Origin: an uncultured Clostridia bacterium | Lineage (GTDB): Bacteria > Bacillota_A > Clostridia > Christensenellales > Aristaeellaceae | Direction of reading: 5' to 3' | Assembly: GCA_934645275.1 (NCBI GenBank) | Contig: CAKUDW010000110.1 | Coordinates: 1 to 6,644, forward strand | DNA: 6,644 nt | In this document: one piece after another, positions 1 through 5,857 of the stretch | Layout: every line of letters starts with the position of its first letter | Position numbering within the stretch: position 1 is the stretch's first letter | Notes under the pieces: model-generated | What the model saw: only the letters and a program-made list of their open reading frames with translations | Told to the model about the DNA's origin: nothing | Databases searched by the model: none | Position numbers and translations under genes: made by a program

Positions 1-738
1 CACGATGACAGTATAGGTGTTTTCGCCGATAGGACGCACGCTGACGTTGGCGCTGAGTGCGCCGCTGCGATCGATGCGGTCGGTCAGATCTTCGCCGTTA
101 ACGAATAGCGAGCTGCCCGGTACCACTTCGAGCGATAGCGGATAGGATGAGGTGACTACGTGCAAGTCGTCCTCTGCGGGACTGACGACTGTCAGTGGGG
201 ATTCGGGCACGTCGATGGTATAAGTCACCACCGGCAGCTGCGTTTCGCGCCCGTCCTGGCCAATGAGTATGGGCGTGAAGCTGATGTCAGCGTAGTCGTA
301 TTCAGATACTTCGTCGTTAAACCATTCGGAATCGGCGATTTCGAGGCGCGCGATGCCACCGCATATTGTCAATGAACGGTTCAGCTCGGGCACATAAATC
401 ATATCGCCGTCCTTGCCGTAGAAAACCAACGCATGCGCGCTGCGTCCATCGCTCAGCGTAATTTGGTTGAGCGTGGGCGTATAGGCGCCGCGGGTGTACA
501 GGCGTGTGATCTTATAGCTATCGATCCAGAAAATCAGTTTGTATGCGCCGATGCCGATAATGGCCAGACATACGATCCAACCGAGCACCAGCAGCAGACG
601 CTGCGCGGGCGTGCGCGGCGCGTGGCGCTTCCGATGGCCGGCGTTTTCGTCGTCCTTGCCGGTGGGCAGCGGTTGCTTGCACACATCGCAGTACAGCGCT
701 TCATCCGGACAGTCGTTTCCGCAGTAGGGGCACTTCAA
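1..738 (-). CDS. Zinc-ribbon, single-pass membrane protein with extracytoplasmic Ig-like region (N-terminal 246 residues, C-terminus outside window)
   Basis: The frame is open without a stop from a TTG at 738-736 to the left edge. It has no ATG near its 5' end, so an ATG-only search misses it. The TTG is chosen because a perfect AAGGAGG lies 9 nt upstream and the zinc ribbon starts directly after it. Residues 3-20 carry CPYC and CDVC (C3, C6, C17, C20), a typical zinc-ribbon knuckle pair. A short basic linker (GHRKRHAPR, about 34-42) precedes one hydrophobic segment at about 48-70, and the rest is predicted to lie outside the cell. Residues about 185-246 include LFVNGEDLTDRIDRSG and then GENTYTV, resembling the 'VNG...G.F...V.L..GeN.i.V' pattern of bacterial Ig-like (glucodextranase-B-like) domains. 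Zinc-ribbon plus TM plus beta-rich ectodomain proteins are common in Bacillota and mostly uncharacterised. I assign no function. It is transcribed divergently from the desulfurase operon. Reality of the gene is near certain; the domain call for the ectodomain is tentative. Confidence 0.88.
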   Translation of the reverse strand, partial: MKCPYCGNDCPDEALYCDVCKQPLPTGKDDENAGHRKRHAPRTPAQRLLLVLGWIVCLAIIGIGAYKLIFWIDSYKITRLYTRGAYTPTLNQITLSDGRSAHALVFYGKDGDMIYVPELNRSLTICGGIARLEIADSEWFNDEVSEYDYADISFTPILIGQDGRETQLPVVTYTIDVPESPLTVVSPAEDDLHVVTSSYPLSLEVVPGSSLFVNGEDLTDRIDRSGALSANVSVRPIGENTYTVIV

Positions 739-747
739 GGCAATTAT

Positions 748-754
748 CCTCCTT
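748..754 (-). promoter_or_regulatory. Shine-Dalgarno site fixing the TTG start of the zinc-ribbon gene
   Basis: On the minus strand this reads AAGGAGG, a perfect anti-16S match, 9 nt before the TTG codon at 738-736. The only other near-cognate start in frame between them is an ATT, which is much rarer. TTG is therefore the best-supported start. Confidence 0.8.
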
Positions 755-765
755 GGCATATAAAC

Positions 766-794
766 ATAATACATTTCGCTGGCACGCGGATAAA
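766..794 (-). promoter_or_regulatory. Possible sigma-A promoter for the zinc-ribbon gene
   Basis: On the minus strand TATTAT (771-766) is a 5/6 match to the -10 consensus and lies 28 nt before the TTG start. A weak TTTATC (794-789, 3/6 match) sits 17 nt upstream as a possible -35. Transcription would start near 760, giving a short leader that holds only the Shine-Dalgarno site. The AT-rich context makes chance matches likely, so this is a weak call. Confidence 0.3.
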
Positions 795-840
795 ATCCTG
801 CCGAAAATCAAATGTTCCAATATTATTCATATTTCCGAAG

Positions 841-869
841 TTTCGCACAGCGTTGTCGTGTGCTATAAT
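841..869 (+). promoter_or_regulatory. Extended -10 promoter for the desulfurase-thiI-helicase operon
   Basis: TATAAT at 864-869 is a perfect -10 hexamer. TG at 861-862 makes it an extended -10 (TGnTATAAT), which can work without a good -35. The -35 position at a 17-bp spacing (841-846, TTTCGC) is indeed poor. The predicted start is about 876, giving a leader of roughly 60 nt before the desulfurase ATG. It is the only strong promoter-like sequence seen upstream of the three-gene run. Confidence 0.7.
845..863. promoter_or_regulatory. Dyad GCACA-N9-TGTGC inside the promoter spacer (possible operator)
   Basis: GCACA at 845-849 and TGTGC at 859-863 form a perfect 5-bp inverted repeat with 9 bp between arms. 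The right arm overlaps the extended TG and abuts the -10 hexamer. A repressor bound here would block RNA polymerase. I recognise no specific regulator, and 5-bp arms can arise by chance. Confidence 0.25.
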
Positions 870-934
870 AACATAAGAATATTGTAATTTGGGTTTTCTG
901 TTTTTTCAGATTCAAGCCCGGGGAGAGATGAGCA

Positions 935-2098
935 ATGCAGGCGAAGCTTGAGAATAGCCCACAGGCCTATTTGGATAACAGCGCCACCACGCAACCCTGT
1001 CGAGCGGCCGTAGAGGCCGTGAACCGCTGCCTTACCGAGGGCTTTTATAATCCTTCCTCGGTCTATAAGCCCGCAGTGGAGGCGTTTCAGCAGCTGCGCG
1101 CCTGCCGCGAGGAATTGCTGCGCGCGCTGCATGCGTCGGAGCATAATTTGACTTTTACTTCCGGCGGCACGGAGGCGAACAATCTCGCTATCATGGGTAC
1201 GGTGGCGCGCATGCGCGGTCGCCAGATTCTGGCCGTGAGCGCGGTGGAGCATCCGTCGGTACTGGAAAGCTTTCGTCATCTGGCCGAGCTTGGCCATGAC
1301 GTGCGCGTGATCGGTGTGAATGCGCAGGGGGAGCTGGACTGGGCGGCGCTCGAAACGGCGCTTGACGACGGTGCGAGCCTGGTCAGCTGTATGCAGGTGA
1401 ACAATGAAACCGGCGCGTTGTTGGATGTGGCGCGCCTGCACGCGCTGGTGAACGGCCGGGCGCTGATTCATGTGGATGGCGTGCAGGGCTTTATGCGCGT
1501 GCCGATCGATTTGAAATATGTGGATATGTACACGCTATCTGGCCACAAAATTCACGCGCCCAAAGGAACCGGCGCACTGGTATGGCGCAGAAACGTGCGC
1601 ATCACGCCGCGGCAAATTGGCGGCGGTCAGGAAAACGGTCTGCGCTCTGGTACGGAAAACACCCCCGGCATCGCAGGATTGCGCGCAGCCGTGGCTGAAA
1701 TGGCGCAGATGGGACCGGATATGCAGCGGCAGCTCATGCAGAAAAAACTGTACCTGATCGAGCAATTTCAAAGGGCCGTTCCCGAAATGCTGATAAACGG
1801 GCCGGAACCGAAAAAGGCCGCGCCGCACATCGTGAATATCAGCTTTCCGGGCGTGCGCGGAGAGGTGATGCTGCACGCGCTGGAGGGCATGCGCGTGTAC
1901 GCATCTACGGGCTCGGCCTGCTCGTCTAAGAAGCTGAAGGTCAGCGGCGTGCTTACAGCGATGGGCGTTGCGCCCGCGCGCGCGGAATGGGCACTGCGTT
2001 TCAGCCTTTGCCCGCATACGACGATGGAAGAAATCGACTACGCAGCCCGGTGTCTCGCGACGCTCTACGCGCAGTTGAAGAAATATGCAAGGAGATAG
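935..2098 (+). CDS. Cysteine desulfurase, NifS/IscS superfamily (NifZ-like partner of ThiI)
   Basis: PLP-dependent enzyme converting L-cysteine to L-alanine while leaving a persulfide on its active-site cysteine; cytoplasmic. All class landmarks are visible in 387 residues: YLDNSATT (12-19), SGGTEANN (76-83), the PLP-stacking histidine in EHPS (H106), VNNETG (155-160), HVDGVQG with D181 and Q184, SGHK with the Schiff-base lysine K205, GLRSGTENT (236-244), and STGSACSSKK with the catalytic cysteine C329. Length is normal for the family. The ATG is supported by GGGGAG at 920-925, 9 nt upstream. The gene ends 4 bp before thiI, the arrangement of the Bacillus subtilis NifZ-ThiI pair, where the desulfurase feeds sulfur to ThiI for 4-thiouridine. 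That role is inferred from context. A general Fe-S assembly role is less likely, since no IscU/SufU scaffold is adjacent. I leave the symbol blank because sequence alone does not separate the NifS, IscS and NifZ names. Confidence 0.95.
   Translation: MQAKLENSPQAYLDNSATTQPCRAAVEAVNRCLTEGFYNPSSVYKPAVEAFQQLRACREELLRALHASEHNLTFTSGGTEANNLAIMGTVARMRGRQILAVSAVEHPSVLESFRHLAELGHDVRVIGVNAQGELDWAALETALDDGASLVSCMQVNNETGALLDVARLHALVNGRALIHVDGVQGFMRVPIDLKYVDMYTLSGHKIHAPKGTGALVWRRNVRITPRQIGGGQENGLRSGTENTPGIAGLRAAVAEMAQMGPDMQRQLMQKKLYLIEQFQRAVPEMLINGPEPKKAAPHIVNISFPGVRGEVMLHALEGMRVYASTGSACSSKKLKVSGVLTAMGVAPARAEWALRFSLCPHTTMEEIDYAARCLATLYAQLKKYARR
2089..2094 (+). promoter_or_regulatory. Shine-Dalgarno site deciding the thiI start
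   Basis: AAGGAG here lies 8 nt before the ATG at 2103. It is downstream of an in-frame ATG at 2085, so it can only serve the 2103 start. It overlaps the last codons of the desulfurase gene, whose stop is at 2096-2098, which suggests translational coupling. Confidence 0.8.
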
Positions 2099-2102
2099 AA
2101 TC

Positions 2103-3245
2103 ATGCGCAGAGTATTGCTGGTTCGCTACGGCGAGGTATTCCTGAAGGGCGCAAATCGCCCGCATTTCCTAAAAATCCTGGTGGATAACGTCAAGCGTGC
2201 AGTGCGTCCGCTGGGCGGTCACGTGTGGATGTCAGATTCGCGCATTTATGTTTCGGATTGCGAGGACATGGATGAGTGCGCGCGTCGCGTACGCAAGGTG
2301 TTCGGCCTATATTCGGTCAGCCCGGCCATTGAGTGTGAAAAGGACTTGGATGAAATTGCAGGCCAATGTATCGAAATGATGAAGCCCTGCACGGGCAGCT
2401 TCAAGGTATACGGTAAGCGCAGCGATAAGAAATTCCCGATGAATTCGCTGGAACTGGGTGCGGAAATCGGTGGTCGCATTTTGGATGCGAATCCCAACCT
2501 GCATGTGGATATTCACAATCCTGAGCACAAGCTGCACGTGGAGATACGCGACAAGTGCTATATCTGCCGCGAGGAAATTATGGCTGTGGGCGGTCTGCCC
2601 ATGGGCTCGGGCGGGCGCGCGGCGCTGCTGCTTTCCGGCGGCATTGATTCGCCGGTGGCCGGCTATCAGTTGATGAAGCGCGGCGTGCGCTGTTGCGCCA
2701 TCCATTTCCAGAGTCCACCGTATACTGGTGAGCTGGCGCGCGACAAGGTGATGCAGCTGGCCAAGCTGCTGGCGGATTATCACGGCAGCATGCGCGTGTA
2801 TCTTGTGCCGTTCACGAAGTGTCAGTTGGAGATACACGAAAAATGTCCCGAGGGGCTGGGCACGCTGATTACCCGCCGATTCATGATGCGTATCGCCGAG
2901 GAAATTGCCAAACAATTTGACGCGCGCGCGTTGATTACCGGCGAAAGCCTAGGACAGGTGGCCTCGCAGACGATGGAAGCCATTGCCTGTACGGACGCGG
3001 TGGTAGAAATGCCGGTGTTCCGTCCGCTGATTGGCATGGATAAGACCGAGATCATGGAGATTGCGCGCCGCATTGGCACCTATGAGACCTCCATTTTGCC
3101 GTATGAGGACTGCTGCACGGTGTTTACCCCGCGCCATCCCATCACACGGCCGAAGCTCAATACCATGCCAAAGGCCGAATCAAAGCTGGATATTGAGGCG
3201 TTGGTAAAGGAAGCAGTGGAAAACACGGAAATGGTAATCGTTTAA
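2103..3245 (+). CDS. thiI: tRNA 4-thiouridine synthase ThiI, short form lacking the rhodanese domain
   Basis: ThiI adenylates uridine 8 of tRNA and exchanges the activated oxygen for sulfur to give 4-thiouridine, a near-UV sensor. The 380-residue product starts MRRVLLVRYGEVFLKG, the usual ThiI N-terminal ferredoxin-like segment. A THUMP RNA-binding region follows (about 60-160), then the PP-loop ATP pyrophosphatase domain with LLLSGGIDSP (SGGIDS at 178-183). RYGE, HFQSPPYT, ITGESLGQVASQT and PYEDCCTVFTP are all recognisable. C337 or C338 in the last motif probably corresponds to the conserved PP-loop-domain cysteine. The protein ends shortly afterwards, so the C-terminal rhodanese domain of E. 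coli ThiI, which carries its persulfide cysteine, is absent. This is normal for the Bacillus type and needs an external sulfur donor, here the gene 4 bp upstream. The start at 2103 is preferred over an in-frame ATG at 2085, which lacks a ribosome binding site and overlaps the upstream gene. A thiamine-thiazole role is possible in some bacteria but has no support here. Confidence 0.96.
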   Translation: MRRVLLVRYGEVFLKGANRPHFLKILVDNVKRAVRPLGGHVWMSDSRIYVSDCEDMDECARRVRKVFGLYSVSPAIECEKDLDEIAGQCIEMMKPCTGSFKVYGKRSDKKFPMNSLELGAEIGGRILDANPNLHVDIHNPEHKLHVEIRDKCYICREEIMAVGGLPMGSGGRAALLLSGGIDSPVAGYQLMKRGVRCCAIHFQSPPYTGELARDKVMQLAKLLADYHGSMRVYLVPFTKCQLEIHEKCPEGLGTLITRRFMMRIAEEIAKQFDARALITGESLGQVASQTMEAIACTDAVVEMPVFRPLIGMDKTEIMEIARRIGTYETSILPYEDCCTVFTPRHPITRPKLNTMPKAESKLDIEALVKEAVENTEMVIV

Positions 3246-3279
3246 TTCGGATCTGCCGCATGGGGGAGAATGCAAGCTT

Positions 3280-5556
3280 ATGACCGTACCGGAGTACATT
3301 GAACAGCTGAAGAACAATCCGGACTTTATGGCTAACGTGACCAGCTGGCGCGTGACACCCGCGCGGCCCGCGCGTTACGGTGCGTTTCCAGAGACGCTTG
3401 CGCCGGGCATTGTGGATGCGCTGAAAAGGCACGGCATCAGCAGACCCTACGTCCATCAGGCGCAGGCGATCGAAGCTGCCGTGGCCGGGCACGATCTGGT
3501 GGTCGTTACGCCTACGGCTTCAGGCAAGACGCTCTGCTACAATGTGCCCGTACTGAACGCGATTCTGAAGGATGAGTCCGCGCGTGCGCTGTATCTGTTT
3601 CCCACAAAGGCATTATCCAGCGATCAGGCGGCGGAACTGTACGCACTGATCGAGGAAATGGATTGCCCCATAAAGGCTTATACCTACGATGGCGATACGC
3701 CTGCCGCCGCGCGTACGGCCATTCGGCAGGCGGGACATGTGGTGGTCACTAATCCGGACATGCTGCACCAGGGAATACTGCCGCACCATGTGAAGTGGAT
3801 CAAGCTGTTTGAGAATCTGCGCTACGTGGTGATCGATGAGATTCATGCCTATCGCGGCGTGTTCGGCTCAAACCTGGCCAATGTTGTCCGCCGGTTGAAG
3901 CGTATCTGCGCGTTTTATGGTTCCAACCCAACGTTCATCTGTTGCAGCGCCACCATTCAGAATCCAAAGGAGCTGGCCGAAGAGATGGTCGGCAGGCCGG
4001 TCATGCTGGTGGACGATAACGGTGCGCCCGCGGGCGAGCGCAACATCGTGTTCTATAATCCACCGGTAGTGAACGAGCAGCTCGGCATACGCGCGGGCGC
4101 CATTCCGGAAACGCGCCGGATTGCAGCGTCCATGCTGCGCAGTGGCGTGCAGAGCATCGTCTTTGGCCGTGCGCGGTTGACGGTGGAGGTGCTGGTGCGC
4201 TATCTGAAGGATGAGGTGCGCGACCCGCTGGGTAACGCAGGACTGGTGCGCGGCTACCGCGGAGGCTATTTACCTACGCAGCGGCGCGAAATCGAGCGCG
4301 AACTGCGCGCGGGCAACGTCATGTGCGTGGTATCTACAAACGCGCTTGAGCTGGGCATCGACATCGGTCAGTTGGACGCCTGCGTGCTCTGCGGCTATCC
4401 GGGTACCATTGCCAGCACCTGGCAGCAGGCCGGACGCGCAGGACGCAGGGGCAGCGTGTCGCTGTTGGTTGTGGTTGCCAGTTCTGGCCCGCTGGATCAG
4501 TATGTCATTCAGCATCCGGATTACTTCTTTGGCCAGTCACCGGAATGCGCGCTGATCAATCCGAACAATCTCTATATTCTCCTGAACCATCTGAAGTGCG
4601 CGGCCTACGAGTTGCCCTTTACCGAGGGCGAGCAGTTTGCCGGGCTGGAGGACACAGACGAGCTGCTGGGCTATCTTGAAGAACAGTCGATTTTGCGGCG
4701 CGTGGGCGGCCGATATTATTGGATGGCTGAGGAATTTCCGCAGGCAGGCGTGAACTTGCGCTCGGCGTCGGATCAGAATTTTGTGATCGTGAACATTAGC
4801 GATCCGAAAAATCACCGCGTAATCGGCGAAATGGATCGCTTTACCGTGCCGATGTTGCTGCACGAGCATGCCATTTACATGCATGAAGGGCGACAGTTCC
4901 AGGTGGAAAAGCTGGACTTCGATGAAAAGAAGGCCTATGTGCGCGAAGTAAATGTGGGCTATTACACGGACGCAGATTTGACCACTAGTTTGAAAGTGCT
5001 GGATGAATTTGAATCCGACGCGGAAAACGGCATCATGCGCACGCGCGGCGAGGTGCTGGTCAGCAGCATCGTGACGCTGTTTAAGAAAATTCGCTTCGAT
5101 ACGCACGAAAACCTCGGCTGGGGCCCGGTGACGTTGCCGGAACTGGAAATGCAGACGACTGCTTGTTGGTGGACGCTGCCGGAATCTCTGGAGATGGAGT
5201 TCGAGCGCGAGCCGATGAAGAACGCCATGGTAGGGCTGGCACACCTGATCCGCCACATTGCGCCGATGCGCCTGATGTGCGCGCCGCAGGATATTTCTGT
5301 GGTTTACCATGTGAAGGATACCTACACCGGTAAGCCTACCATTTACTTTTACGATGCGGTTCCAGGAGGCGTGGGTCTTTCAGACAAGGTATATGAAATG
5401 GGACGGGAACTGCTGCTCAGCGCGCGCGAAGTAGTATCCAGTTGTCGCTGCGCGGACGGCTGTCCGGCCTGTGTGGGCGCAGCGGCGGGCCGGGGCGCAA
5501 AGTTTACGTTGGTTCGCATCCTGAATCGGCTGTTGGAACCGCAGCAGGAAAAATAA
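3280..5556 (+). CDS. mrfA: MrfA/YprA-family DEAD/DEAH-box DNA helicase with C-terminal four-cysteine zinc site
   Basis: Superfamily 2, ATP-dependent DNA helicase of 758 residues, close to Bacillus subtilis MrfA (about 750), which acts in nucleotide excision repair of mitomycin C adducts independent of UvrA. Visible motifs are VHQAQA with a Q-motif-like glutamine (Q60), Walker A TPTASGKT (77-84), FPTKAL (motif Ia), TNPDML, DEIH (186-189, Walker B), SAT (223-225), ALELGIDIGQLD (355-366) and QQAGRAGRRG (382-391, motif VI). The C-terminal DUF1998-type region holds YDAVPGGVGL and then C722, C724, C728 and C731 in the C-x-C-x3-C-x2-C spacing of the MrfA zinc site. No key residue is missing. The ATG follows GGGGGAG (3262-3268) by 11 nt, a slightly long gap. 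It lies 34 bp after thiI with no terminator between, so it is probably co-transcribed. MrfB, the nuclease partner next to mrfA in B. subtilis, is not adjacent here; RNase J follows. The family call is firm, the repair role is by homology. Confidence 0.95.
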   Translation: MTVPEYIEQLKNNPDFMANVTSWRVTPARPARYGAFPETLAPGIVDALKRHGISRPYVHQAQAIEAAVAGHDLVVVTPTASGKTLCYNVPVLNAILKDESARALYLFPTKALSSDQAAELYALIEEMDCPIKAYTYDGDTPAAARTAIRQAGHVVVTNPDMLHQGILPHHVKWIKLFENLRYVVIDEIHAYRGVFGSNLANVVRRLKRICAFYGSNPTFICCSATIQNPKELAEEMVGRPVMLVDDNGAPAGERNIVFYNPPVVNEQLGIRAGAIPETRRIAASMLRSGVQSIVFGRARLTVEVLVRYLKDEVRDPLGNAGLVRGYRGGYLPTQRREIERELRAGNVMCVVSTNALELGIDIGQLDACVLCGYPGTIASTWQQAGRAGRRGSVSLLVVVASSGPLDQYVIQHPDYFFGQSPECALINPNNLYILLNHLKCAAYELPFTEGEQFAGLEDTDELLGYLEEQSILRRVGGRYYWMAEEFPQAGVNLRSASDQNFVIVNISDPKNHRVIGEMDRFTVPMLLHEHAIYMHEGRQFQVEKLDFDEKKAYVREVNVGYYTDADLTTSLKVLDEFESDAENGIMRTRGEVLVSSIVTLFKKIRFDTHENLGWGPVTLPELEMQTTACWWTLPESLEMEFEREPMKNAMVGLAHLIRHIAPMRLMCAPQDISVVYHVKDTYTGKPTIYFYDAVPGGVGLSDKVYEMGRELLLSAREVVSSCRCADGCPACVGAAAGRGAKFTLVRILNRLLEPQQEK

Positions 5557-5620
5557 CGTCCAAAAAGGAACATTATTCGGAATTTGCCAGGTAGCGGCGC
5601 GTTAAATCTTCCTGCGTGCG

Positions 5621-5647
5621 TTAATCGGCAATAAAATGTGATATACT
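5621..5647 (+). promoter_or_regulatory. Extended -10 promoter for rnj
   Basis: TATACT at 5642-5647 is a 5/6 -10 match preceded by TG at 5639-5640, giving TGnTATACT. The best -35-like sequence is a poor TTAATC (5621-5626) at a short 15-bp spacing, so activity would rest on the extended -10. The predicted start near 5654 coincides with the base of the first leader hairpin. This leaves a leader of about 210 nt before the GTG start. The architecture resembles that of the promoter at 841-869. Confidence 0.65.
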
Positions 5648-5652
5648 GATGG

Positions 5653-5678
5653 TCGGAAAGGTTCAGAGAATTTTCCGG
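5653..5678 (+). promoter_or_regulatory. Leader hairpin 1, at the predicted 5' end of the rnj transcript
   Basis: CGGAAAG (5654-5660) pairs with TTTTCCG (5671-5677), including one G-U pair, and a further T-G wobble at the base closes a 10-nt loop (GTTCAGAGAA). It would sit at the extreme 5' end of the mRNA, where stems often protect against 5'-end attack. GGTTCA (5660-5665) can alternatively pair perfectly with TGAACC (5724-5729), so this hairpin has a competing fold. Confidence 0.45.
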
Positions 5679-5693
5679 GTCGGCGGTCGGCGG
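5678..5693 (+). repeat. Tandem 7-bp repeat GGTCGGC x2 plus GG
   Basis: GGTCGGC occurs at 5678-5684 and again at 5685-5691, followed by GG; a related GGTCGG occurs at 5651-5656. The two units give alternative partners for the downstream CCGC and GCCG segments. CGGCG of either unit can pair with CGCCG (5707-5711), and GTCGGCG (5679-5685) can pair with CGTCGAC (5733-5739, one G-U). It may be a slippage product or part of a switch. Confidence 0.6.
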
Positions 5694-5707
5694 CTCGTAA
5701 ACCGCAC

Positions 5708-5720
5708 GCCGCAATGCGGC
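5708..5720 (+). promoter_or_regulatory. Leader hairpin 2 (GCCGC-AAT-GCGGC)
   Basis: A perfect 5-bp all-GC stem with a 3-nt AAT loop. No T run follows, so it is not a terminator. Its left arm can alternatively pair with GCGGC at 5690-5694. Confidence 0.45.
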
Positions 5721-5756
5721 CCTTGAACCGCACGTCGACAATCAATACGCAAAGGC

Positions 5757-5770
5757 AGCGCGAAAGCGCT
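5757..5770 (+). promoter_or_regulatory. Leader hairpin 3 with GAAA tetraloop
   Basis: AGCGC (5757-5761) and GCGCT (5766-5770) form a perfect 5-bp stem capped by GAAA, a GNRA tetraloop. Such loops are typical of folded RNAs and can dock into receptors. It is the clearest sign that this region acts as RNA. Confidence 0.55.
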
Positions 5771-5793
5771 TAACAGGGGTTCTACATATATTT

Positions 5794-5828
5794 TAACCGC
5801 ATCCGGGTGCGTTGTGCCGGGGCGGTTG
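5794..5828 (+). promoter_or_regulatory. Leader hairpin 4, long stem upstream of the rnj ribosome binding site
   Basis: AACCGC (5795-5800) pairs with GCGGTT (5822-5827), with a T-G wobble outside. After a single bulged A (5801) the stem continues TCCGG (5802-5806) with CCGGG (5817-5821), closing a 10-nt loop (GTGCGTTGTG). This gives about 12 pairs and ends 22 nt before the Shine-Dalgarno sequence. A rival small stem (CGCAT/GTGCG around a CCGG loop, 5798-5811) uses the same bases. No poly-T follows, so it is not an intrinsic terminator. Confidence 0.5.
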
Positions 5829-5850
5829 TGATAGGAAAAAGATACATAGT

Positions 5851-5857
5851 AAGGAGG
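5851..5857 (+). promoter_or_regulatory. rnj: Shine-Dalgarno site fixing the GTG start of rnj
   Basis: AAGGAGG, a perfect match, lies 6 nt before the GTG at 5864. It is unpaired in the simple fold described for hairpin 4 but close enough for an upstream structure to influence access. Confidence 0.85.

Larger units (their letters stand above)
5700..5801 (+). repeat. Three copies of AACCGCA in the rnj leader
   Basis: AACCGCACG occurs at 5700-5708 and 5726-5734, and AACCGCA again at 5795-5801. The third copy forms the 5' arm of the hairpin just before the ribosome binding site, by pairing with GCGGTT (5822-5827). The other two copies could compete for the same 3' arm. Confidence 0.6.

Noticed and set aside
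928..951. Seven-codon ATG reading frame overlapping the desulfurase start (regulatory upstream ORF?)
   Set aside because: Its ATG lies only 2 nt after the GGGGAG motif, too close for initiation, while the desulfurase ATG at 935 has correct 9-nt spacing.
863..1471. Minus-strand 202-codon open frame opposite the desulfurase gene
   Set aside because: The histidine- and arginine-rich composition is typical of antisense shadows of GC-rich genes. The plus strand carries unmistakable family motifs throughout.
2085..2102. Upstream in-frame ATG giving thiI six extra residues (MQGDRI)
   Set aside because: It lacks a ribosome binding site and overlaps the desulfurase end. The AAGGAG at 2089-2094 and family N-termini support 2103.
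3270..3302. Ten-codon ATG frame overlapping the helicase start
   Set aside because: The GGGGGAG motif is 1 nt from this ATG, and the product resembles nothing. It is probably incidental.
4537..5310. Minus-strand 257-codon open frame opposite the helicase gene
   Set aside because: It is an antisense shadow in a GC-rich gene: histidine-rich, no recognisable domain, and the complete helicase occupies the other strand.
5708..5720. GC-rich hairpin as an intrinsic terminator or attenuator
   Set aside because: No T run follows it; the next bases are CCTTGAACCG.
5649..5726. 25-codon small ORF at the start of the rnj leader
   Set aside because: It has no ribosome binding site, and its ATG lies upstream of the predicted transcription start, next to the -10 hexamer.
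5746..5790. Resemblance to c-di-GMP-I (ACGCAAAG) or preQ1-I (GGTTCTA) riboswitch core motifs
   Set aside because: Only the short words match. The second c-di-GMP-I conserved segment and the preQ1 CCC/A-rich pseudoknot tail are missing.
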